Numbered from the stretch's first letter, positions 31,376 through 41,300 are shown. The stretch: 64,000 bases of DNA from Symbiodinium natans (GCA_905221605.1 CAJNDS010000824.1:387001-451000); one strand, 5' to 3'. The notes: generated by a model not told the origin, from the sequence alone. Translations and numbers: made by a program.

Positions 31376-31429
31376 TGGCCAAGTACTTCGGCTTGGCAGA
31401 AGACAGGCGCAGACTGCGATTGGGCCTGA
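31376..31429 (+). CDS. Putative exon, unidentified gene
   Basis: GACGGCAG precedes AKYFGLAEDRRRLRLGL, ending A|GTAGGTT. The first codon is split. Charged, helix-like, unknown. Confidence 0.4.
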   Translation, partial: WPSTSAWQKTGADCDWA

Positions 31430-31879
31430 GTAGGTTACCTATAACCTTTCTGCGCAATATGCGGCTTAGGGTTTAGGGTATAGGGGTTAGGGGTTAGGGT
31501 TTCGGGTTTAGGGTTTAGGGTTCAGCCTTTCGCTCAAAGGCTAAGCTTTTCGCCCTGCAAAGCCTGGCCCTGAAGAAAGAATGGCATGGCCCAGCCTGCC
31601 AGGGGCTTTAGGGTTATGGCCTCTAGGGCTCATAGGCTCGAAACGGGCTCAGGGGGTTCAGGATTTGGGGTTTGGGGTTTAGGGTTTGGGGTTTAGGGTT
31701 TGGGGTTTGTGGTGGGCCTTCGGGGTGTAAGGGCTCGTTTTCTTTCGAATTGTTGAAGTAGAAAGGTAAGCGGCAGCTCAAAAGGGAAAGGTGGCGTTCA
31801 AGCTTACTTTCATGGGACGATACCTTGGACCCATAAGGTTTTGGGGATCCTTCGCAAAGAGCAACAGCGCCATACTAGG

Positions 31880-31927
31880 AAAAAAAAAAATATATATATA
31901 TATGTATGTATATATATATATATATAT
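31880..31927. repeat. Poly-A and TA/TATG microsatellite
   Basis: A-run followed by (TA)n and TATGTATG. Confidence 0.9.
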
Positions 31928-32047
31928 TGCGAGGACACCTTAAGGGGCACAACCTTACTGGCACGAGTCTCATGCCCTTGAGACTTGAAACACTAGGAGG
32001 CCTTTGACTGACACTTGTCTAGGCAACATGCAGGATTGGAAACCTGT

Positions 32048-32105
32048 ACCCTAAACCCTAAACCCTAAACCCTAAACCCTAAACCCTAAACCCTAAACCT
32101 CAAAC
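32048..32105 (-). repeat. CCCTAAA array
   Basis: Eight units. Confidence 0.95.
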
Positions 32106-32217
32106 CCTAGAAGAGACCCCTGCCCTGACAGGCCGCGGGGCAGCTATCGGGGCGCCCTGCTCAGATACAAACCGGGCTACCTCAAGCCTTGAAAACACTC
32201 AGAGCAGCGGTCTTAGT

Positions 32218-32318
32218 TTAGGGTTTAGGGTTTAGGGTTTAGGGTTTAGGGTTTAGGGTTTAGGGTTTAGGGTTTAGGGTTTAGGGCTTACGGTTCGGGT
32301 TTAGGGTTTAGGGTTTAG
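32218..32318 (+). repeat. TTTAGGG array
   Basis: About fourteen units with CTTACGG and TTCGGG variants. The island between this array and the previous one (32129-32210) is open on + (AAIGAPCSDTNRATSSLEN). Confidence 0.95.
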
Positions 32319-32847
32319 GGTTTTTTTATAGTCCCCCAAAGTCTAGGTTTCTGTTAAGCAACTGAAATGAGAAGATACCATCAGATGGAGAAAGTAACTG
32401 GCACGGTTTCCTTATGTTGGGTAACTCTGTTTAAGTTCTTTAGCACCAACCCCGCAAGGGCATGACATTGTGAAGGTGCATTCCAGGTATAGGTGTTGCA
32501 GAATCCTTGGACATTTTGGCGCTGTAGGGGCCTAGGGGTCCTCAGTGCTATGGGTGCAGAGAAGGTGGCAGTTGGTGCCTCGGAAGGCTTATAGGAGCTT
32601 AAGGGCTTCTGGTCTGGGGTTGTTGGAGGGTTCAATGATATGTCAGGTCAGGGGCTGAAGGTTTGTGGACATCTTCAAGGGACCTGGGGCAGGGGCAGCG
32701 GAATCAAGATTCTCTATAACATAGCCAGGCTTGCACGCTATTCACCTCCCTAGGATGGGTTCCACGAAGATTTCGCGACCTCAAACCCTACACCCTAAAC
32801 GACACCTGCACGTCTCAAGAACTAAGGTGTGATTCGCCTCTGGTGGC

Positions 32848-33066
32848 GTGACTTGGTCCTTTTCCTTGCCCGGCGCTCGGCAGAACATGCGCTCTTGGGT
32901 CTTACTATTTTTGGGGGCCCAGCGTGGCCGCCGCTTTCTTGCTTCTCAGATACACCAGGAGGTTATTGAAGAATCCCGAACCCTGGTTCTCACTTGGAAG
33001 GTGTTTGACCATTCCTTCCAAGTTGGTTTCGAGAGGGAGATCGATCAGAATGCCAGAGATTCTTGA
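32848..33066 (+). CDS. Hypothetical open frame, unrecognised
   Basis: A 72-codon frame starting ATG and ending TGA contains TLVLTWKVFDHSFQVGFERE. CTCGGCAG and CTTCTCAG inside it could be splice acceptors, so only part may be coding. No domain recognised. Confidence 0.3.
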   Translation: MTWSFSLPGARQNMRSWVLLFLGAQRGRRFLASQIHQEVIEESRTLVLTWKVFDHSFQVGFEREIDQNARDS

Positions 33067-33253
33067 TTGGGAGACAAGCTGATGGTTGTCTGTGGTTGGG
33101 AACCTTGAATTCGTCTCCATTCCCTCCGCAAACCGTTGCCAATATTGTGGGATTCCGAATCTAAAGAGTACGTATGCTGGTGATCAAGCCGAACAAGAGC
33201 CCATGATTTGGAGCAACCACCAGGTTGTTCCAGCCCTCGCCTCATGTCACAGA

Positions 33254-33396
33254 CCAGGATGGGCTATTCATACCCTACAATCCCTTAAAAGGCCCTTTAT
33301 AGGGTTCATTATGGGGATTTTTTAGGCCTAATACCCCATAATGAACCCTATAAAGGGCCTTTTAAGGGGTTTTTAAGGCCGAATAGCCCATCCTGG
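33254..33396. mobile_element. Long near-palindromic hairpin element
   Basis: Outer arms 254-269 and 381-396 (CCAGGATGGGCTATTC and its exact complement) flank 35-bp inner arms 282-316 and 334-368 that are perfect inverted repeats, around a 17-nt loop. Both linkers are 12 nt. It looks like a young foldback or MITE insertion. A coding-like island begins 8 bp after the right arm, so it may lie in an intron. Confidence 0.85.
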
Positions 33397-33403
33397 GATG
33401 GAG

Positions 33404-33464
33404 GTCGTGGATGCCACGTCTCCGCTGCTGGACGCCGTCGAGCGAGTTCACAGCCGCTTTGGAG
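33404..33464 (+). CDS. Putative exon, unidentified gene
   Basis: GATGGAG precedes VVDATSPLLDAVERVHSRFG, with GC-rich third positions, followed by G|GCAGGG. An alternative frame (SSEFTAALEAGQGRAECTEK) is open for longer, so the frame is uncertain. Confidence 0.35.
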
Positions 33465-33716
33465 GCAGGGCAGGGAAGGGCTGAATGCACCGAAAAGATG
33501 CTGATGTTTCCGCACTTGCTCTGTGCTCAAGGATCACCCCCTCGAAGAAACACCCTCAAACAATCAGTATGTGTGGCACAAACTTGTCCAGCTGGTTTGT
33601 ATGTGGGCTCTGACTCTTGGTTTGAGGCCCAGCCATAAGCCCGGCCAAGGCAAGCAAACATTTCCCAGACTGCCAGCAGCCCAGTGCCGCCGACCCTGTG
33701 TTAGGATTGGTACGCC

Positions 33717-33775
33717 GTATGTGCGTGCGTGCGTGCGTGGGTGGGTGGGTGGGTGTGTGGGTGTGTGTGAGTGAT
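33717..33775. repeat. GTGC/GTGG/GT microsatellite
   Basis: (GTGC)n passing into (GTGG)n and (GT)n. Confidence 0.9.
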
Positions 33776-34011
33776 ATATACATATAGAATATAAATGTAC
33801 ACATGTATTCTTAGTGTGGTTATCCACTACATAGCTTTATAGTCACACAAGCCAGCGCAATCAAGAACAAACACCTTAACTCTGTGAAAGTTACCCTCAC
33901 GGCAGCCCAGCTGTTCATCACCCTCAGGCTCGAAGTTGCCCAAGCACCTTACACAGCATGGCCTTTTGCTTTAAGAACCCTAGGTACGCCTTGTGGACAT
34001 GTCTTATGTTC

Positions 34012-34085
34012 CCTTAACTCTTGGGTTTTAGAGGATCATGGTGAGGAATCTTGTTCAGAGGGTGTTAAGGGTCATCCTCGAACCC
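34012..34085 (+). repeat. Dispersed repeat, copy 2
   Basis: Counterpart of 29057-29130. A shorter echo (GGAATCTTATTTCAGAGGCC) is near 40141. Confidence 0.55.
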
Positions 34086-34167
34086 TGATACGAGTTCTTT
34101 GAGCCTCGGGGTGAAGTTGAGTGTCTTCGGAATCTTAGGGTCTCATAATGTTGCACCCGCAATATTC

Positions 34168-34910
34168 TAGGGGGCCGCTATTATGAAAAGTTTTCCGGCT
34201 ATTCAGGATTTGGACCCTCTGTTTTGGGGGTCCGCTATAATGAAAAGATTTCGGGCCGTGACTGTTTTTTTGGGTGTCAGGAAGGCATAAGCTTCTCGAG
34301 AAAGAGAGATACTTGAAGCCTGAAGCCTCGACCTGTCCAGGATCTCCGACAATCTTCTTTTTTCAGGGCGCCTTTTCTTTATAAATTCCTTACTTAAAAC
34401 TAGATGATTCCATAGGCGAATCATATCCGGAAAGGGGGTACCGTACGGAGGCCTCCGGACACACTTTAATAGGGGCCCGCTATAATGCAAGTCTCCCGGG
34501 GCCAGGGGCCCAGTCCTTCGGTTTTCAGGAAGGCATAAGCTTTCTCGAGAAGGAGGGATACTTGAAGCCCTCCTCGACCTGTCCAGGATCTCCGACAATC
34601 TTCTTTTTTCAGGGCGCCTTTTCTTTATAAATTCCTTACTTAAAACTAGATGATTCCATAGGCGAATCATATCCGGAAAGGGGGCACCTTACGGAGGCCT
34701 CCGGACACACTTTAATACCTTTGTTTGGGGGCCCGCTATAATGCAAGTCTCCCGGGGCCCGGGGCTCAGTCCTTCGGTTTTCAGGAAGGCATAAGCTTTC
34801 TCGAGAAGAAGGGATACTTGAAGCCTGAAGCCTCGACTTTTCCAGGGTCGCGGGGTAGCTTAGGGAGGCTCCGGACCCCCCCCCCCCCCGACTGTTTGGG
34901 GTCTTTTTTT
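34168..34910. repeat. Tandem repeat with about 250-bp units
   Basis: Units begin at GGGGGCCCGCTATAATG-like text near 34168 (short), 34226, 34475 and 34731. The core TAGATGATTCCATAGGCGAA occurs at 34401 and 34647 (246 bp apart), and AAGGCATAAGCTTTCTCGAG is shared. The minus-strand open frame 34203-34670 contains the same 33-residue block twice because it reads across two units. Nature unknown, possibly a satellite derived from a transposon. Confidence 0.85.
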
Positions 34911-34929
34911 ATTCAGGGTCGCGACTGTT

Positions 34930-35519
34930 GAGGGGGGGGGGGGGGTAACTTATTAAAGCAGGTCCAACATTAAGGGGCTCATCCCTCCCTCCCAGAAGGT
35001 CCCCTGAAGACCGGCTCCCTCCTAAACTCTGCCGGGTTTAGGGTGGCTTAACAAACCCTAAACCCTATAGAATCGAGAAACAAAAAAAAGAACTAAACAG
35101 CTCAGGACAGCGCAGCACTTCCGCGTACATGGGGCGGACCCGTCGCTCCCACCACACCGGCCCATTCCGCCTGGAGCCTGCATCCTAGATGCTGCAAGCC
35201 TAAGGTTTTGGATCTCTAGGGGGCTCTAAGGTGTGTGGGGGCTTTAAGGGGTTTAGGGTTTTGGGGTTTTAGGGGCTGTGAGTTGTGTGGCTTTAGGGGC
35301 TTTAAGGGGTTTAGGGGCGTTAAGGGGGTTGAGGATTTTGGGGCTTTAGGGGCTTCAAGGCAGGGTTAGGGTTTTGGGGCTCTAGGGGCTCTAAGGGGTT
35401 TAGGGCTTTGGGGCCTTTAGGGCTTTTAGGGCGTTTAGAATGTCGAGGGTTTAGTGCATTTGCTGGGTACGCTGGGTGCCTCCAAGCTGGGGCTTGTGCT
35501 ATAAATTGGGATACTCGCT
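34930..35519. other. Degenerate repeat and a possible exon
   Basis: A G-run at 34932-34945. The island at 35106-35199 is open on + (TAQHFRVHGADPSLPPHRPI) after CTCAG. From 35210 to 35450 there are drifted GGGGCTTTAGGGG/TTTAAGGGG units. Confidence 0.35.
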
Positions 35520-35582
35520 CTTAAACTAAAAGTCCTTAATAGGGATGATAATAGGGGGCGCAACAAGGGGGAACATACCAAG
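35520..35582. mobile_element. MITE-like element, family F1, truncated
   Basis: AAACTAAAAGTCCTTAATAG at the left and AAGGGGGAACATACC at the right match the F1 left end and tail. The right inverted arm is missing. Confidence 0.5.
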
Positions 35583-35929
35583 CTATATACTAGGTCCCCT
35601 TTTTAGAGAGAGTCCTGTTTGCTTATTAGAGAGGGGTTGGGGGATTGCTTTTCTAAACAGAGCAGGGCCCACGAGGAGTGTTGCAATACCTGGGCACCGA
35701 TGTCTAGAACCAAAACCCAGTCCCAGAGTATTACAGGTGTGGGGGTCTAGGTCTTGGGGCTTATACACAGCTGTTCAGGCTTCAGGGCAGGGGTCTAGGG
35801 TTTAGGGTTTAGGGTTAGCACAAGCACAGAATGACTATATATAGCCTTCATCCCTGAACCCAAAAACCCGCAAATCCGTCTCAGCCGGAGCACAAGATCG
35901 CCCGAGGCAGCCTGAGACACGCAAATCCT

Positions 35930-36055
35930 AAACCCTAAGCCCTAAAACCCGAAGCCTTAACCCGAAATCCCAAACCCTAAGCTGTAAACCCCAAGTCCTA
36001 AACCCCAACCCTAAGCCTAAACCCTAAACCCCAAACCCTAAACCCTAAACCCGTA
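35930..36055 (-). repeat. CCCTAAA array, degenerate
   Basis: About seventeen units, many of them variants. Confidence 0.85.
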
Positions 36056-36149
36056 AGAACCCTCACCCCCAAGCCGGAAGCCCGAAACCCCAAATCCTCA
36101 GCCTTCCACCCGAAATCCGGCGCCGAGGCCGATGTTGGACCAGCACCGC

Positions 36150-36312
36150 TAGGCCTTCTTAGTAGCTGAGTGAGCACACTTCAGGGTTTAGGGTTTAGGG
36201 TCTAGGGTTTAGGGTTTAGGGTTGCACGTTTAGGGCGACTAGAATTCCCCATAAGAACTGAAAGTTTACACTTTTCTGGTGCTTATGAACTCAGCAGCTT
36301 GGCCTCTACCGG
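36150..36312. mobile_element. Introner-like element, family F4, with TTTAGGG array inside
   Basis: TTCTTAGTAGCTGAGTGAGC at the left and GAACTCAGCAGCTTGG at the right are terminal inverted repeats. Internal GACTAGAATTCCCCATAAG and GAACTGAAAGTTTACAC match the complete intron at 43456-43614 of the RCC1-like gene. A TTTAGGG array (36183-36225) sits inside this copy but not in the other. Confidence 0.8.
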
Positions 36313-36346
36313 GCAGTTCTCTCTAAGGCTTGGTCGCCCAGGTACC

Positions 36347-36403
36347 CGGGTTTAGGGTTTAGGGTTTAGGGTTTAGGGTTTAGGGTTTAGGGTTTAGGGT
36401 TTA
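36347..36403 (+). repeat. TTTAGGG array
   Basis: Eight perfect units. Confidence 0.98.
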
Positions 36404-36594
36404 CCCTTCTCCCTGTCCCTTTTTAAAGTAGCCAACCCAAACAAGGGGTCCCCTTCTTCTACTGTGGTTACCCTTAACCCTAAACCCGTGGTGTGGGGTT
36501 GTGGAATCTAGGACATAAGGGCCCGCACCCTAAAATGCCCAGTAGTGCCCCTATCCCCATTTTAGTTTGGTTATTTTATTTTTTTATTTTTTTT

Positions 36595-36620
36595 TGGGGG
36601 GGGGGGGGGGGGGGGGGGGG
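36595..36620 (+). repeat. Poly-G run
   Basis: About 25 G after a T-rich stretch. Confidence 0.9.
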
Positions 36621-36629
36621 CGGGGTATT

Positions 36630-36690
36630 TTGGTTCCCCTACAAACCCCTTTAAACGAAAAACGGCGCCCGTTTAATCCGAGACCTAGAA
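36630..36690. mobile_element. Family F5 fragment
   Basis: TTGGTTCCCCTACAAACCCC, TTTAAACGAAAAACGGCGCC and CGTTTAATCC resemble the central part of the F5 element in the transporter introns. Confidence 0.45.
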
Positions 36691-36764
36691 CCCTCAACCC
36701 TAAAACCTAATCCCTAAACCCTATCCCTAAATGCGCAGCCTAGAACCCTAAACCCCAAAACCCT

Positions 36765-36835
36765 AAACCCAAAACCCTAAACCCTAAACCCTAAACCCTA
36801 AACCCTAAACCCTAAACCCTAAACCCTAAACCCCA
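36765..36835 (-). repeat. CCCTAAA array
   Basis: Ten units. Confidence 0.95.
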
Positions 36836-36964
36836 ACCTAGAACCCTAAACAACCCTAACCCCTAAACCCCAAATTTCGGGCGTCTTGGTTTCTTTTTTT
36901 TAGGGTTCGCCGTGAGCCACAGGCTTAGGGTCCGACTTGAGGGTCCCCGCCGAGGCATCAGCTT

Positions 36965-37125
36965 CGGGTTTAGGGTTTAGGGTTTAGGGTTTGGGGTTTG
37001 GGGTTTAGGATTTAGGGTTTAGGGTATGGGGCTTAGGGCTAGGGTTTAGGATTCGGGGTTTCGGGTATGGGGTTCAGGTTTTGGGGCTTAGGGTTTAGGG
37101 TCTGGGGTTAAGGGTTTTGGGCTCA
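36965..37125 (+). repeat. TTTAGGG-derived tract
   Basis: Perfect units to about 37030, then drifted TTTGGGG, CTTAGGG and TTCGGGG units. Confidence 0.85.
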
Positions 37126-37129
37126 GAAG

Positions 37130-37645
37130 ATCTAACACTCATCGGGTTTATGATTTTTGGGTCTGTGGGGCTGAGATTCAGGTCTTATCGGATTGGTTTA
37201 GAACGGCACCATCTATATTCTCTACCACACCTACTGTTGCTAATCAATGCGATTGTTGTTCTTGTTATATGACGATCATCTCCACATATTGCCGCTGTTA
37301 TGTTTGTGATCGTCATTGATTTACAGCCCATATAGAGGTTTAGGGTTTATGGTTGCCGTAAGATGCTGCGAGGCCTGCGAGGCTAGTCGGTTACTCGGCT
37401 ACTCCGGACGTAAAGATGCGTTTCTTCCATAGTCTCCTCCTTTTGTAGGGGTCGGAATAATGACTAATAGTATTCCTTCCCCCCCTTTTTAATTATACTA
37501 TCATAGCGCCCCCCAGCAAACCCTGTTAAAAAAACTGTGCAGCAGGCCCCCATACTAATCAGGCGAGAGTTGCGCGCGGCACTGCGAAAACCAAGGCCGC
37601 CGCCAGGTTGTTTGAGAAGACGCGTGAAGCATGAGGTCGAAATTG
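37130..37645. other. No recognised gene
   Basis: Unique sequence with isolated telomere-like units and short open frames only. Confidence 0.4.
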
Positions 37646-37647
37646 GA

Positions 37648-37745
37648 AGTTCTAGCAGTCCTCAATGGGGGGTTCTAATCGGGGGTACGATAATCCCCAT
37701 TAAGGACTCTAAAGGACTGCTTCTTATAGGGGGGAACATTCCAAA
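37648..37745. mobile_element. MITE-like element, family F1, long copy
   Basis: TTCTAGCAGTCCTCAATGGG and CCCATTAAGGACT are inverted repeats. GGGGGTACGATAATCC is shared with the 1506 copy, and the tail AGGGGGGAACATTCC is present. Confidence 0.75.
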
Positions 37746-38099
37746 CTGGGGTCTATAGGTTAAGAGCTTCAGGCCATCGGAACTGACGGGCTGAGTGTCT
37801 GGCAGAATTGCTTTGGTGCTGTTTTCGAATCGTCGGGTCGGGCGCATAGCGCCGGGACACGAGCCGCAACGTGCATTTTGTGTTGCGCTCGGCTTTGACT
37901 CTGTAAATGTTTTCATGCCCCCAGCCCCATAAGCGTATACCACATCTTCATTCTAGCCCTGCATTTGGGGATCTCAAAGCCCAAAACCTGAACCCTAAAC
38001 CACCCAGGGGGCGGGGGGGGGGGTAACCACAACTTAGTCCAAACCCTAGACCTGAAACCTAAACCCTAAACTGCTTGCCTAAGAGCCAGGTCAGGTCTG

Positions 38100-38165
38100 C
38101 GTGGACGCCGACTTGTCCGCCAGGGCCTCGTTCTTGTGCGCCCTATAGGGATCAAATTGCTGAAG
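38100..38165 (+). CDS. Putative exon, unidentified gene
   Basis: After AGAGCCAG the frame reads SGLRGRRLVRQGLVLVRPIG then IKLL, Arg/Leu/Val-rich, between degenerate CCCTAAA tracts. Boundaries tentative. Confidence 0.3.
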
Positions 38166-38179
38166 GCATCTATCAACCT

Positions 38180-38300
38180 AAACCCTATAAGCCCTACAAA
38201 CCATATAAACCCGATGAACCCTTCAAACCCTAGAAACCCCATAAACCCAGTAAATCCCATAAACCCTAGCAACCCTATAAAGCCTATAAGCCCTAAACTA
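38180..38300 (-). repeat. Degenerate CCCTATAAA repeat
   Basis: Irregular 9-bp units (CCCTATAAG, CCCATAAAC). The open frames GFIGFIGFMG (-) and NPINPVNPIN (+) are repeat artefacts. Confidence 0.85.
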
Positions 38301-38427
38301 GTGTTGCAGCCCAAAGGTTGGGGCCTTTCTTGACCTTGGACAAAAACCCTCAGCCAGCAAGACTGAGTCGCGCCCTCAACTCCACCCTCCCAAAGCCGCT
38401 GGCCCCAAATTCCCTAAACCCGAAACC

Positions 38428-38505
38428 CGAAACCCTAAACCCTAAACCCTAAACACTAAAACCCTTAAACCCTAAACCCTAAACCCTAAACCCTAAACCC
38501 TAACT
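38428..38505 (-). repeat. CCCTAAA array
   Basis: Eleven units. Confidence 0.95.
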
Positions 38506-38804
38506 CCTACTAATCCCCCTCAACTCCTCATATCCGTATGCTCATCACGAACTTCCGAACCCTGAATGCCAAAGGCTGTGCCTGACAGCCAAGCCTCTGA
38601 CCTCCTTTCGCCGCTTTGGGTTGAGGATTTAGGGTTTAGGGCTTAGGTTTACTTTAGGGTTTGGGGTTTCGGGTTTGGGGTTTAGGGGTTTGATGTCTGG
38701 TTTTCAGGAGGTTGGAACTGGGGATGTCCTGTCGGGTTTGGGGTTTAAGGGTTTGAGGGTTAGCAAGATGAGTCTATGGTTAAAGGGTTAGCAATAAACT
38801 TGGG

Positions 38805-38930
38805 GGAGCATTTAGGTTATGGTTAAACAAGACTTATAACCTACTTAGGGGACTTAGGGGGCTTACAAGTACAGTCATAATTGGGGGCTAGAAGTGCCCT
38901 GAACCTCCAAGTGGTTCTAGGCGGTTGCAT
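38805..38930. mobile_element. MITE-like element, family F2
   Basis: GGGGGCTTACAAGTACAGTC and CATAATTGGGGGCTAGAAGT followed by CCTGAACCTCCAAGTGG match the right half of the F2 copies. The left end is eroded (AACTTGGGGGAGCATT). Confidence 0.6.
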
Positions 38931-39057
38931 CCAGTTTGCTCAGGCAGTCGCGCAGTGCGCCGCTGGCCAAGTGACTCCCAAGCCTTGGGCAGAGGGGACT
39001 CCGAAGCCCGAAACCCTAAACCCTAAACCCTAAACCGGGAGTCTCTGAGAGTCTCAG

Positions 39058-39105
39058 GCGCCGCCGTTGACGATGTCATTTGCCTGCTCGGTCTGCGATG
39101 TGGAG
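39058..39105 (+). CDS. Putative exon, unidentified gene
   Basis: GAGTCTCAG precedes APPLTMSFACSVCDVE, then |GTACGA. A GT-AG exon model between a CCCTAAA and a TTTAGGG array. A second frame (AAVDDVICLLGLRCGG) is also open. Confidence 0.35.
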
Positions 39106-39129
39106 GTACGACGTGTCCTGCAAGCGTAG

Positions 39130-39245
39130 GGTTTAGGGTTTAGGGTTTAGGGTTTAGGGTTTAGGGTTTAGGGTTTAGGGTTTAGGGGTTTAGGGGTTTA
39201 GGGGTTTAGGGGTTTAGGGGTTTAGGGTTTAGGGTTTAGGGTTTT
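39130..39245 (+). repeat. TTTAGGG / TTTAGGGG array
   Basis: About eight heptamers, then five TTTAGGGG octamers, then heptamers. Confidence 0.95.
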
Positions 39246-39274
39246 GGGCGGTCAGGGGGGTTTTGAGGATTCAG

Positions 39275-39399
39275 GGGTTGCGCTGCCGTCGGCCTTGATA
39301 TCGCTGCCTTCACGGCTAAGTGTTCTTCTTTGCATGTCCTTGTCGTGAAGATGTTTTGCACCGCTGGCTTGGAAAATATATTTCGGAGAGTCCAAAAAG
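39275..39399 (+). CDS. Putative exon, unidentified gene
   Basis: AGGATTCAG precedes a 41-codon open segment containing AVGLDIAAFTAKCSSLHVLV and VKMFCTAGLENIFRRVQK, ending G|GCCTTC (GC donor). It is the longest convincing exon island outside the modelled genes. Family not recognised. Confidence 0.5.
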
Positions 39400-39679
39400 G
39401 CCTTCAAACCCTACATGCCCTGACCCTCAGCCCCGAACCCTCAACCCTCTACGAACGAATCGAAATCCCGAGCCCCCTGCAGCCCTTGTTCGACCCTCCC
39501 ACTCCAAGCCCCTGGCGGTTCAAGCACAGCTTACTGGCGCGACCGCGTGTAGAATCTTGAACTCCAAGAGATCTCAGGGTTTTGCTCGAAGATAGCTTCA
39601 ATCTGACATGCAGGCTGCATAATAGAGAGAGAGGCAAGATCACAGCCTTCTCTTGGTATCCCAGGGGTGCCCTTTTCTC

Positions 39680-39755
39680 CTTTTTGTGGTTCAAGGTTCC
39701 CTGATTATAAAGCAACCAACCCCAAAAAAGGGTACCCTTATTATACTATGGTTGC
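39680..39755. mobile_element. MITE-like element, family F7
   Basis: GGTTCCCTGATTATAAAGCA, ACCAACCCCAAAAAAGGGTA and CCCTTATTATACTATGGTTG match the double copy that forms an intron of the RCC1-like gene (44140-44308). Confidence 0.65.
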
Positions 39756-40004
39756 TGGGCTGCCAAGTTCTTGAAGATCCCTAAACCCTAAATAAACCCT
39801 GAGCCCTGAGCCCTAAACTCTAAACCCTATACCAAGTTCTTGAAGATCGCAGCATCGCCTCTCGGAAGCGGGCCGATGTCGACGCCCGAGGCGGCAGTGG
39901 CCCAAGATGAATGGAGTCCGGAAGCGGCCATGCCCTGCATCGGCATCCATGTGCTCCTTGTTGGGATACCTTGTATTCTCCCTTCTTGGGGTCCTCAACC
40001 CTAA

Positions 40005-40135
40005 ATCCTAAACCCTAAAACCTAAAACCCAAAACCCTAGCCCTAAACCCCAAAACCCTAGCCCTAAACCCTAAACCCTAAACCCTAAACCCTAAACCCT
40101 AAACCCTAAACCCTAAACCCTAAACCCTAAACCCT
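40005..40135 (-). repeat. CCCTAAA array
   Basis: Eighteen units with CCCTAAAA and CCCTAGC variants at the left. Confidence 0.95.
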
Positions 40136-40254
40136 CCTTAGGAATCTTATTTCAGAGGCCTTTACTGGGCCCACCGAGGCTCCTCCTCAGTGGCCGGAAG
40201 GCCTCCCTCGGAGTGGATCCGAGTCAGACTGTGCGCTGTTTGGCTGAGCAGGCG

Positions 40255-40480
40255 CCTAGGGTTTAGGGTTTAGGGTTTAGGGTTTAGGGTTTAGGTTTAG
40301 GGTTTAGGGTTCAGGGTTTAGGGTTTAGGGTTTAGGGGTTAGGGGTTAGGGGTTAGGGGTTAGGGGTTTAGGGTTTAGGGCTTAGGGTTTTGGGGTTTAG
40401 GGTTTAGGGTTTAGGGTTTAGGGTTTAGGGTTTAGGGGTTAGGGGTTTAGGGTTTAGGGTTTAGGGTTCAGGGTTTAAGG
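40255..40480 (+). repeat. TTTAGGG array with GGGGTTA block
   Basis: About thirty units, including five consecutive GGGGTTA units (40335-40365). Confidence 0.95.
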
Positions 40481-40857
40481 CTCAGGGTTTGGCTCAGCAG
40501 GTGCCGCGGACGGGTGGTGGGCAGGGTGCCTTGCGGTTTAGGGTTTCGGGCTTAGGGTTCGGGGATTAGCGCTTCCAAGCTTAGCGTTCAGGTTTCAGGG
40601 TTTACTGCTGTATGGGAAGTCCTCTAAATTAGAGAGCGCCGTTTTTGGGGGTGCAGTACTACATATAGAGGGACCCAAAATTTAAAGGGACCCTACAACT
40701 TAATAGAGCTACGCCGAACTCTGTTTCCGAGGAAACTACCCGCATTATTATCAATCTTAGAATCCCCAAGAGTCCTACATGCCATGATGTACCCTACACC
40801 CTAAACCCATCTGATCCCCAGAGCCCCACAGCCCCCCACCCCCACCCCCCCTCCCCT

Positions 40858-40972
40858 CCTAGTCGGAGGTTCATGGGTACTTATAACCTCAATTATTAGT
40901 CTACTTATAGCGTACTTTGGGGGAATTAGGGGGGCTTACAAGTACAGTCATAATTGGGGTGCGCACCCAAGT
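40858..40972. mobile_element. MITE-like element, family F2
   Basis: CTAGTCGGAGGTTCATGGGT at the left and GGCTTACAAGTACAGTCATA in the right half match the 38805 copy almost exactly. Its right end is truncated. Confidence 0.65.
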
Positions 40973-41159
40973 TATTTTATAGACTCTTGGCTGGATGGCA
41001 GTTTCAGGGTTCAAAAGCATGAACCCCGAACCCTAAACCCTGAACCCCAACCCCTTTATCATGTCAACGCTACGCGATCCGCCTCGGCCGGGGCCTGCAC
41101 AGTGGCGAAGCCGTCACGCGCATCCTTTCACTCACGAATTCAGCTTGCGCAAAGAACCA

Positions 41160-41300
41160 TCCCGAACGGGGTAGTTGGGGGGGGGACGGTCCCCACAAAC
41201 CGGTCGGTGCAAGCAACGGGGGGGTGGGGCGGGGAGGGGGGAGGTGGGTGGGGCTGGGGCCGGGAAGGGCTGTGGCCGAGCCCGAACTCCCACGCTCGGC
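41160..41300. repeat. G-rich low-complexity tract
   Basis: GGGGGGTGGGGCGGGG-type sequence. Open frames across it (41102-41422 +, 41140-41334 -) are not recognised. Confidence 0.6.

Noticed and set aside
34203-34670. 155-codon minus-strand protein with an internal repeat
   Set aside because: The repetition follows from the DNA tandem repeat, and there is no family resemblance or splice context.
40488-40500. TTTGGCTCA match to the 3' part of the dinoflagellate spliced leader; also GCCAAAATGG near 54809
   Set aside because: Nine to ten matching bases inside repeat-like or 3' UTR sequence are within chance, and no full leader relic was found.
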